Shown here: one piece after another, positions 6,791 to 12,492 of the stretch
How positions within the stretch are numbered: position 1 is the first letter of the stretch
How the letters are laid out: each line of letters starts with the position of its first letter
Source of the DNA: JAZGDL01 sp036477795
GTDB lineage: Bacteria > Planctomycetota > Phycisphaerae > UBA1845
Length of the DNA: 15,787 bases
Assembly: GCA_036477795.1 (NCBI GenBank)
Contig: JAZGDL010000240.1
Coordinates: forward strand, 1-15,787
Direction: 5' to 3'
The notes under the pieces: generated by a model
Databases searched by the model: none
What the model was told of the DNA's origin: nothing
What the model saw: the letters and a program-made list of their open reading frames with translations, nothing else
Program-made: the position numbers and the translations under genes

Positions 6791-6805
6791 GGGACGGAGT
6801 GGGTG
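6721..6805 (+). repeat. Octamer minisatellite GRAGGGAC at the ino1 3' end
   Basis: Units of 8 bp, such as GAAGGGAC, GGAGGGAC, GAAGGGAC and GAAGGGAC, run from about 6724 and decay to related GA-rich sequence by 6805. The array supplies the last codons and the stop of ino1. The same octamer recurs at 6904-6984 and 12066-12160. Confidence 0.85.
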
Positions 6806-6903
6806 GTGTACCGTTGGCGCGGGGCCGTTTGGGGCCATTGATGGTTCCGGCGGCGTCTGCCAAACGGCAAGCCACTTCGGGCGACAGCGTGCGGAGACGA
6901 AAG

Positions 6904-7053
6904 ATGGATGAAGGGACGGAGGGACGGAGGGATGAAGGGATGAAGGGATGAAGGGACGGAGGGACGGTACGAAGGTGCGAAGGTCAATCCCCAATCGTCA
7001 ATCGTCAATCGTCAATCGTCAATCCCCAATCGTCACTCCTCACTCGTCACTCC
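6904..7053 (+). repeat. Composite octamer-then-heptamer minisatellite
   Basis: The first half (about 6904-6984) is an 8-bp array of GAAGGGAC, GGAGGGAC, GGAGGGAT and GAAGGGAT units. The second half (about 6985-7053) switches to a strict 7-bp array: CCCCAAT, four CGTCAAT, CCCCAAT, then CGTCACT and CCTCACT variants. The same two-part order occurs at 12066-12188. The octamer contains GGAGG, a Shine-Dalgarno core, and variant units generate ATG codons, one of which (6948) opens the next reading frame. Confidence 0.9.
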
Positions 7054-7886
7054 TCCGCCTGGCGTACAGTTCCAATGCCTATATGAAGTTCTCGGTGATC
7101 GAGGCCATCGAGCGCATCGCCGCTCTGGGGTATGCGGGGCTGGAACTGATGGCGGACCAGCCCCACGCCTGGCCGGCGACGACGACCGACGACGACGTCG
7201 GCGTGATCCGGCGGGCTCTCGAGTCGGCGGGTGTGTCGATCTCGAATGTGAACGCGTTCATGATGAACGCGGTGCAGGACTTCCGGCACCCTTCGTGGAT
7301 TGAGCCGGATGAGGGATTTCGGCGTCAGCGTGTGGAGCATACCAAGCGGGCTTTGACCATGGCCCGGAAGCTGGGTGCACAGTGCATCACCACGGAGCCC
7401 GGGGGGCCGTTGGAATCGGGCGTCACGCGGGGGTGGGCCATGGACACGTTTGTTGAAGGATTGAACGAAGCTCTCGAACATGCTGAACGTGAAGGGGTGC
7501 TTCTCCTGGTGGAGCCGGAGCCCGATCTGCTGATCGAGAACGGTGAGCAGTTTGCCGAGTTGGCTCAACGGATCGACTCGCCGGCGTTCGGGCTGAACTT
7601 CGACGTCGGCCACTTCTATTGCGTATCAGATCCGCTGGCCGAGACAATCGAGCGCCTGAGCCGTTACACCAGGCACTATCATTTCGAGGACATCGCCGCG
7701 ACCCGGGTCCACGAGCATCTGATACCGGGCAGCGGTGCGATCGATTTCCCAGCGGTCATCGAGGCCATCGGTCGAACGGGGTATCAGGGTTGGCTCACGG
7801 TGGAGTTGTACCCGTTCCTGGACGATCCGGATGGAGCGGGTCGGGCGGCTCTGGACTACTTGAAACCGCTTCTGCCTTCGGCATGA
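6948..7886 (+). CDS. TIM-barrel sugar phosphate isomerase/epimerase
   Basis: A xylose-isomerase-like TIM barrel (AP endonuclease 2 family) that probably isomerises or epimerises a sugar or cyclitol derivative using a divalent metal. The conserved body starts RLAYSSNAY at residue 37 and continues GYAGLELMADQPHAW. Metal or substrate residues are expected in LLLVEPEPDLLIE, GLNFDVGHFYC, HYHFEDIAATRVHEHLIPGS and LTVELYPF. The start is unclear. The ATG at 6948 lies in the octamer array and adds about 36 residues translated from minisatellite; GTG at 6975 is possible; the next ATG at 7083 would cut off the first beta strand. The array therefore seems to have replaced the original start region. The TGA overlaps the ATG of the UbiA-like gene (ATGA at 7883-7886), indicating coupling. 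It resembles EboE-type proteins in fold and neighbourhood. Confidence 0.85.
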   Translation: MKGRRDGTKVRRSIPNRQSSIVNRQSPIVTPHSSLLRLAYSSNAYMKFSVIEAIERIAALGYAGLELMADQPHAWPATTTDDDVGVIRRALESAGVSISNVNAFMMNAVQDFRHPSWIEPDEGFRRQRVEHTKRALTMARKLGAQCITTEPGGPLESGVTRGWAMDTFVEGLNEALEHAEREGVLLLVEPEPDLLIENGEQFAELAQRIDSPAFGLNFDVGHFYCVSDPLAETIERLSRYTRHYHFEDIAATRVHEHLIPGSGAIDFPAVIEAIGRTGYQGWLTVELYPFLDDPDGAGRAALDYLKPLLPSA

Positions 7887-8758
7887 TCGACGCACGGACT
7901 TTTTTGCAACTGGTACGGGCTGGTAATCTGTTCACCGCCGTCGCGGACGTACTGGCTGGATACCTGTTCGTCGGCGGGGGGATGGAGAGCGTGGGGTCGA
8001 TGGCTTTGCTCGCCGGAGGGTCGGCGTGTTTTTACGCCGGCGGGGTGGTGCTTAATGATGTGTGCGACGTCGTGCGGGACTCGGCTGAGCGACCGTGGCG
8101 TCCCATTCCCACCGGCGCGATTTCGCGACGAAGTGCCGGGCTGTTGGGGGCGATGCTGCTGGTGACCGGGCTGGCTTTGTGCGTGCCGGTGTCGGCGCGG
8201 GCGGTGCGGGTGGGGCTGGTGCTGCTGGTGTGCATCATCCTGTACGACGGAGTGCTGAAACAGACCGTTCTGGCTCCGGCGACGATGGGGATGTGCCGGG
8301 CGGCCAACCTGTTGTTAGGGATGAGTGTGGCCGATGATTGGGCGGCGCCGTCAAATGTCTTGGCGGCATCCTTGTTGTGGCTGTACGTTGCGTCGCTGAC
8401 CTACTTCGCCCGGTTTGAGGCGGTTGAATCATCGCGGTTGCGTCTTGGCCTGGGTGCGGCCGGTATTGTGGCGGCCATCGTCGGGCTGGTCGGCGTTCAA
8501 TCGTTTCTTGAGGACGCCAACATCTGGTACCTGCTTCTGGTCGGAGTTTTGCTGGGGCAGGTTATGGTGCCAATACAGCGAGCGCTGACAGCGGGTCAGC
8601 CGGTGGATGTGCAGCGTGCGGTCAAGGTGATGGTGCTGTCGATAGTGCTGTTCGACGCATGCCTGGTTTTCGCAGCCCGGGGCCCGTTGATGGCGGCGCC
8701 GGTATTGGTGTTGCTGGTGCCGTCAATTCTGCTGGGTCAGCGCTATCGGGTAACGTGA
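7883..8758 (+). CDS. UbiA-family prenyltransferase, EboC-like
   Basis: A 291-aa integral membrane enzyme of the UbiA superfamily, which transfers an isoprenyl chain to an aromatic or other acceptor. The first Asp-rich motif is VLNDVCDVVRDSAERPWRPI (57-76), with N58, D59, D62 and D66, followed by PTG. The second region is reduced to LYDGVLK (120-126), as in EboC-like members. Several hydrophobic segments of about 20 residues alternate throughout, consistent with the usual 8-9 helices. The N-terminal RAGNLFTAVADVLAGYLFVG also matches EboC-type proteins. The ATG at 7883 overlaps the preceding stop, which decides the start. The substrate cannot be read from sequence; the link to inositol phosphate synthase and the isomerase suggests a sugar- or cyclitol-derived acceptor. 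Confidence 0.88.
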   Translation: MIDARTFLQLVRAGNLFTAVADVLAGYLFVGGGMESVGSMALLAGGSACFYAGGVVLNDVCDVVRDSAERPWRPIPTGAISRRSAGLLGAMLLVTGLALCVPVSARAVRVGLVLLVCIILYDGVLKQTVLAPATMGMCRAANLLLGMSVADDWAAPSNVLAASLLWLYVASLTYFARFEAVESSRLRLGLGAAGIVAAIVGLVGVQSFLEDANIWYLLLVGVLLGQVMVPIQRALTAGQPVDVQRAVKVMVLSIVLFDACLVFAARGPLMAAPVLVLLVPSILLGQRYRVT

Positions 8759-8836
8759 GCGGACGGTGGAGGAGAAGGAATCCTACGTTGGTGACTCTGG
8801 GACGGGTGAGGGTGATTCCCGAACCACGACCCGTTT

Positions 8837-8913
8837 CCGAGACGCGACCGTAAGGGAGCGGGATCTTTTCTTCGCCCGTCCACAATGCCCGCTTCCTTAC
8901 GGGCGCGTCTCGG
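8837..8913. repeat. Inverted pair of 26-bp REP-like sequences between convergent genes
   Basis: The segments 8837-8862 and 8888-8913 are reverse complements over 26 bp with two mismatches. The left one begins CCGAGACGCG and ends AGCGGG; the right one begins CCCGCTTCCTTACGGG and ends GTCTCGG. A 25-nt spacer separates them. The arrangement is that of a REPIN or a long hairpin between the UbiA-like and GHMP kinase genes, and could act as a bidirectional terminator. Its sequence is unrelated to the REP arrays around the RAYT. Confidence 0.8.
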
Positions 8914-8950
8914 TTCGTCACTCATCGGCATGTTCCAACTGGAATTGGTA

Positions 8951-10417
8951 TCAGGCCTGGCGGAGGCCGTATTCCAAAGCGCCGCAGGAGGTGCCTTCCA
9001 GAATCGACGTTTTCCTTGAAAGGGCCCGCTCGTATTCGCGGATGGCGTCTTGTAAGGCGTTGCGTGCGGTGGGGCTATTGTCCATGAGCACGACGACGAT
9101 GCCGCCGGCGCCCTGGCCGGAGATTCTGGCGCCGAAGATGCCGGCATCGGGGCCGCGCTCGCGGAGGAGTTTCACCAAGCGATCGGTCTCGATACTGCCG
9201 AGCCCGCAACGCTGCCCATAGCTCCAGTGAGAGGCATACATTAGTTCGCCGGCTTTGATCAGCAGGTCGCGGTCGCGGCGCTTGGACAGGCGGGCGAAAT
9301 GTTCGGCGAACCGGAGGGACCTGTCAGCCTCGTAAATGTGATGCTCCGTCCGGGAGCGAATCTTGTAAGTTATGTCGGGCTCGATGGATGTCAGGGCGTC
9401 GCTGGTCTGGCCGAAACGGCTGATGAAGTCGGCACCTTTGATCTTGATGGGAATGCGGTCGCGCAGGCGATCGACGTAGCTGGCGACGGACATCTGTGCC
9501 AGGATGCCGTTCCACTCAATGCCCCGCAAATCAAAGGCCTGGATGATCCGGTCGATCAAAACACGTCCCATGAAGGTGGCCGAGCGGGCCCGGATGTATC
9601 TCCGGTTGGCATCGGGATACTTTACGCCGCAATCGACGCCGATCAGGACGAGATCCTCCGGCAAAACCAAGACCTTTTCGACAGCGCCGGTTCGGCAGTT
9701 GACCGGAGTGAGGCCGCCCCGGTGGGCGTGCAGCACGGAAAGGGCGGACCCCGGACCGCACGGAAAGCCGACCACGTCATTGTCCGCCCGAACGGCGAGC
9801 CGGGCGCATTCGGCGGGATCGAAGCGCAGGTCCCAAGCTGCAATCAACGCGGTCAGTACGGCCACGGCAACCGATGCCGTGACGCCGGCGTCGATGAGCG
9901 CCGGGATGCGGCTGTCGATGACAATGGTCGCGCCGGGGGCCCCGTCTTCGATCTTGCTGGTGACCAGCATGGCCGCGACTGCACCGGCGGCGGCGCGGAC
10001 CCACAGCACGTCGGGTAGTTCTTGTGCGAACTGTGCGGGGGCTTTGGCGTCCAGGCCGGCAAGCTCGAAGGTGACGGGCTGTCCGTCGAGGCCGGCGAAT
10101 TGGCCCAGGCCGAAGATGGCGATCCGGGAGTCGTCGCGCAGTTGTACGGTGACGTTTACGCCGTCAGCCAAGGGCGTGCCGATGACGGTGGCGCCGGAGT
10201 ACTCGGCAAATCCGCCGATGACGTCGAGCCGACCGGGGGCCCGGGCGATCCAACGCTTCCGCCCTTGAGCGGGCTGAGCGTTAAGAACCGCTTCAGCGCG
10301 ACGTAGTGTAGTTTCAAAGTCCTGGTGCGCGCTATCGCGGGCAGGCGCGTCCAAGGAGGAAACCGCAGAAACCGCGCCCGCTGGGGCGTCACACGGTGAC
10401 GTTTGCGAATCTGTCAT
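8951..10417 (-). CDS. GHMP kinase, galactokinase/L-arabinokinase-like, with altered active-site motifs
   Basis: A 488-aa protein of the GHMP small-molecule kinase family. Motif 1 is RAPGRLDVIGGFAEYSGA (59-76), closer to the RLDVMGGIADYSGS of plant L-arabinokinase than to the IGEHTDYN of galactokinase. Motif 2, normally PxxxGLSSSAA, is PALIDAGVTASVAV (172-185). The block CGIMDQ, which holds the catalytic Asp in galactokinases, aligns without gaps to CGPGSA at 220-225, so Ser224 replaces the Asp. Motif 3, ARISGQGAGGIVVVLMD, is intact. The first 45 residues are an extra low-complexity extension. It may phosphorylate another sugar or be a non-catalytic homologue. It follows the bifunctional nuclease by 33 bp and converges with the UbiA-like gene. 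The ATG at 10417 is used; later starts in the extension are possible. Confidence 0.82.
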   Translation of the reverse strand: MTDSQTSPCDAPAGAVSAVSSLDAPARDSAHQDFETTLRRAEAVLNAQPAQGRKRWIARAPGRLDVIGGFAEYSGATVIGTPLADGVNVTVQLRDDSRIAIFGLGQFAGLDGQPVTFELAGLDAKAPAQFAQELPDVLWVRAAAGAVAAMLVTSKIEDGAPGATIVIDSRIPALIDAGVTASVAVAVLTALIAAWDLRFDPAECARLAVRADNDVVGFPCGPGSALSVLHAHRGGLTPVNCRTGAVEKVLVLPEDLVLIGVDCGVKYPDANRRYIRARSATFMGRVLIDRIIQAFDLRGIEWNGILAQMSVASYVDRLRDRIPIKIKGADFISRFGQTSDALTSIEPDITYKIRSRTEHHIYEADRSLRFAEHFARLSKRRDRDLLIKAGELMYASHWSYGQRCGLGSIETDRLVKLLRERGPDAGIFGARISGQGAGGIVVVLMDNSPTARNALQDAIREYERALSRKTSILEGTSCGALEYGLRQA

Positions 10418-10450
10418 TGGAAGCAGTCGCTTTGTGCCGTGAGTTAATAG

Positions 10451-10876
10451 TCAACCTTCATCGTCCGGTTCACGTACGTCCGGCGCGCACACCGCCCGGA
10501 GAACCTGATCATCTACGTAGATCGGCGTATTGTTGGCGACGCCCAGAGCAATCGCATCCGAAGGCCGGGCGTCGACCGAAATCAAATCACCGTTGCGGCG
10601 GATCACTAGTGTGGCATAAAACGTATGATCGCGGAGGTCGCTGACCAGAACCTTTTCGAGTTGGGCGTCGAGTTGTTCAATGATTTTGGCCATCAGGTCG
10701 TGGGTCAGCGGCCTGGTGGTTTCAATGCCCTTGACGCGCCGATCAATAGCAATGGCCTCGTTGAGGCCGATCAGAATCGGAAAATGGCGGTCGCCGTCGC
10801 GCTCGCGCAAAACTATGATCTGAGAATCCCCTTGCTCACGAATGACAATCCGGGCAAGATCCATGCGCACCAGCAT
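10451..10876 (-). CDS. Bifunctional nuclease family protein (DUF151)
   Basis: A 141-aa protein with the family pattern VRMDLARIVIREQGDSQIIV, LRERDGDRHFPILIGLNEA, AIAIDRRVKG, and late in the chain ISVDARPSDAIALGVANNTP. BFN-domain proteins have been reported with nuclease activity in plants and appear as conserved free-standing genes in many bacteria, where their role is poorly known. The ATG at 10876 (MLVRMDLARI) has GGAG 9 nt upstream and matches the usual family N-terminus; an upstream ATG at 10906 would add 10 residues. It sits 94 bp after panB and 33 bp before the GHMP kinase, so the three may form one transcript. Confidence 0.88.
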   Translation of the reverse strand: MLVRMDLARIVIREQGDSQIIVLRERDGDRHFPILIGLNEAIAIDRRVKGIETTRPLTHDLMAKIIEQLDAQLEKVLVSDLRDHTFYATLVIRRNGDLISVDARPSDAIALGVANNTPIYVDDQVLRAVCAPDVREPDDEG

Positions 10877-10970
10877 CAGCGCCTGCTCCATTCCAATGAA
10901 CAACATCCACCCTATCGATCGCCGGGAGGCATGTCAAGAAAGGCCGTGGGAAACCGGCCCTCCTTATCGC

Positions 10971-11909
10971 TTATCCCCGGTGTCCGAGCATTCGGCGGAG
11001 GCGAGCCAACTCCTTGTCCGGCATGAAGATACCTTTTTCAGGCCTGGGAAATTGCCCTTGGCGAACGTCCTCGGCGTAGGCCTGGAAAGCAGCGGTGAGG
11101 ATTTTCTGAAGATCAGCGTAGACTTTCACACTTTGTGGGGGGTGGCCCCCGCCATATCCCAGGATGTCGTGGACCACAACGACCTGACCGTCACAGTGCG
11201 GCCCGGAAACGCAGCCGATGACCGGCAGATCGACGCGCTCGGTGATAATCCGTGCAACTTCGGCAGGTATCGCTTCCACAAGGATGGCCACGGCACCGGC
11301 GTCCTGCATGATCGCGGCGTCTTCTATGATGGCTTTGGCGGTTTCCGCGGTGTTTCCCTGGGCCCGGTAGCCGCCGAGCTGATGAACGGACTGGGGTTTC
11401 AGGCCCAGATGGGCCATCACCGGTACCGCGGCGCGGGACAAAGCCTCGACAGTGTCCGCCAGGCGCCGGTCCACCTCCACTTTGACACAATCGCACCCGG
11501 CACGAGCCATGAATTTGCCGGCGTTCTCAATGGCCTTTTCGTTACTCACTTGAAAACTCAGATAGGGCATATCCCCTATTAAAAAGACATGTGGTGCTCC
11601 GCGCCGCACGGCGGCGGTGACCTCCACTAATTGGTCGACGGTCACCGGAAGAGTGGTCCGGTGGCCCAGGCACACCTCACCGTAGGTGTCGCCCACCAGA
11701 AGGGATTCGATGCCGGCGGCTTCCATGATTCTGGCTGTGGAATAGTCGTAGCAGGTGAGTACACAGAAACGCTGCTGCTCGCGTTTGCGTGCTCGAAGCG
11801 TACCGATGGTGATTCTGGCGCGTTGCTCCATGACCCATCGCAGCATAGGGCGAATCATCCGTACGGGCAAGCGCCAGCGCCGTTTTCGGTCACACAGTTT
11901 CGTGACCAT
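10971..11909 (-). CDS. panB: 3-methyl-2-oxobutanoate hydroxymethyltransferase
   Basis: The first enzyme of pantothenate (coenzyme A) synthesis, which transfers a hydroxymethyl group from methylene-tetrahydrofolate to 2-oxoisovalerate. The protein has 312 aa. The TIM-barrel signature blocks are FCVLTCYDYSTARIMEAAGI, LLVGDTYGEVCLGHRTTLPV, IGDMPYLSFQVSNEKAIENA, VKVEVDRR, HLGLKPQSVHQLGGYRAQGN and CDGQVVVVHDILG. Some positions deviate from the common form: Thr replaces Ser after the metal-binding Asp (GDT for GDS), and IGCVSG replaces IGIGAG. The ATG at 11909 has AGGA 9 nt upstream; it adds a basic leader of about 26 residues before the conserved MEQRARITIGTLRARK, so ATG 11831 remains possible. 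No panC is in view. Confidence 0.92.
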   Translation of the reverse strand: MVTKLCDRKRRWRLPVRMIRPMLRWVMEQRARITIGTLRARKREQQRFCVLTCYDYSTARIMEAAGIESLLVGDTYGEVCLGHRTTLPVTVDQLVEVTAAVRRGAPHVFLIGDMPYLSFQVSNEKAIENAGKFMARAGCDCVKVEVDRRLADTVEALSRAAVPVMAHLGLKPQSVHQLGGYRAQGNTAETAKAIIEDAAIMQDAGAVAILVEAIPAEVARIITERVDLPVIGCVSGPHCDGQVVVVHDILGYGGGHPPQSVKVYADLQKILTAAFQAYAEDVRQGQFPRPEKGIFMPDKELARLRRMLGHRG

Positions 11910-11962
11910 GGAGACAATTCCTAGGCCCGTCGTTTACGGCGGGTGAACGAAGGTATCATCCC

Positions 11963-12023
11963 ATTCCACCCCCTCCTCTTCTCCCGCCGCCAGAGGCGGC
12001 GGGAGAAGAGGAGGGGGTGGAAT
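11963..12023. repeat. Perfect 29-bp inverted repeat with 3-nt loop
   Basis: The left arm, ATTCCACCCCCTCCTCTTCT and on to CCGCCGCC (11963-11991), is exactly complementary to 11995-12023 around the loop AGA. One arm is almost pure pyrimidine and the other purine. It lies in the upstream region of panB, so it is not an obvious terminator for either neighbour; it looks like a dispersed MITE- or REP-like palindrome. Confidence 0.88.
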
Positions 12024-12065
12024 AGTCCGTGCGCCACTCACCCGGCCTGAAGGCCGGGCCTAGGA

Positions 12066-12188
12066 GGATGAAGGCACGAAGGCACGGAGGCACGGAGGCA
12101 CGAAGGGGGGAAGAAGGGACGGAGGGACGGAGGCACGGAGGCACGAAGGGACGAAGGGGAATCCCCAATCCGCAATCGTCAATCCCCA
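12066..12188 (+). repeat. Composite octamer-then-heptamer minisatellite, second locus
   Basis: Octamers GAAGGCAC, GGAGGCAC, GAAGGGAC and GGAGGGAC run from about 12066 to 12160, with one irregular unit near 12103-12113. They give way to heptamers AATCCCC, AATCCGC, AATCGTC and AATCCCC up to 12188. The order and orientation match the locus at 6904-7053, but many octamers carry C in place of G at position 6. Confidence 0.88.
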
Positions 12189-12189
12189 C

Positions 12190-12233
12190 GGCTGGGTGGC
12201 CCTGGGAGGGCAACCTCCCAGGGCCACCCAGCC
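12190..12233. repeat. Perfect 20-bp hairpin with GCAA tetraloop
   Basis: The arm GGCTGGGTGGCCCTGGGAGG (12190-12209) pairs perfectly with 12214-12233 around GCAA, a GNRA tetraloop. It directly follows the heptamer array. No T-run follows on either strand, so a dispersed palindrome or an RNA structural element is more likely than a standard terminator. Confidence 0.85.
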
Positions 12234-12368
12234 GGGATTTCACGCTTCAAATGCGACACTTGAACCTTCGCCGGGTGGCCCATGTCCTTTGGAGGTAGAC
12301 CACCCGACGGTAAGATGGAGCGGTCGCACATCATTCAATCTCGCAGCACAGCCATGACCATGTTGCTG

Positions 12369-12452
12369 GAATTCAGAATGTCGAATGGCGAATAGCGAAT
12401 TGGGAGGGGTTCATTTCGCTATTCTGGATTCTGAATTCGCTATTCTGAATTC
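12369..12452. repeat. Inverted heptamer arrays of GAATNNC type
   Basis: The left arm (about 12369-12402) has GAATTCA, GAATGTC, GAATGGC, GAATAGC and GAATTGG every 7 bp. The right arm (about 12415-12452) has TTCGCTA, TTCTGGA, TTCTGAA, TTCGCTA and TTCTGAA every 7 bp, the opposite orientation. GAATAGCGAA (12390-12399) pairs with 12415-12424, and GAATTCAGAAT (12369-12379) has complements at 12428-12438 and 12442-12452. The loop contains GGGAGGGG. Confidence 0.8.
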
Positions 12453-12492
12453 GGCTTTACCGGGCGCGTTCCGGTCGTATCATGACCGGTCC

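Larger units (their letters stand above)
11910..12492. other. Repeat-rich intergenic region between divergent panB and glycosyltransferase genes
   Basis: No convincing gene is seen in these 583 bases. They hold, in order: a perfect 29-bp-stem palindrome (11963-12023); a short hairpin CCCGGCC-TGAA-GGCCGGG (12041-12058); a composite minisatellite (12066-12188); a perfect 20-bp hairpin with a GCAA loop (12190-12233); a loose hairpin with CGGGTGG and CCACCCG arms (12272-12306); and inverted heptamer arrays (12369-12452). Promoters for panB and the glycosyltransferase must lie here but no clear -35/-10 pair was recognised. Confidence 0.7.

Noticed and set aside
5654..6994. A 446-codon open frame on the minus strand rich in Pro, Ser and Arg
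   Set aside because: It is antisense to ino1 and runs through the octamer minisatellites, which explain its repetitive start.
9299..10268. Plus-strand open frames across the GHMP kinase
   Set aside because: They are antisense shadows of a gene with GHMP motifs on the minus strand.
10842..11582. A 246-codon plus-strand open frame
   Set aside because: It overlaps panB and the bifunctional nuclease gene in antisense and shows no domain.
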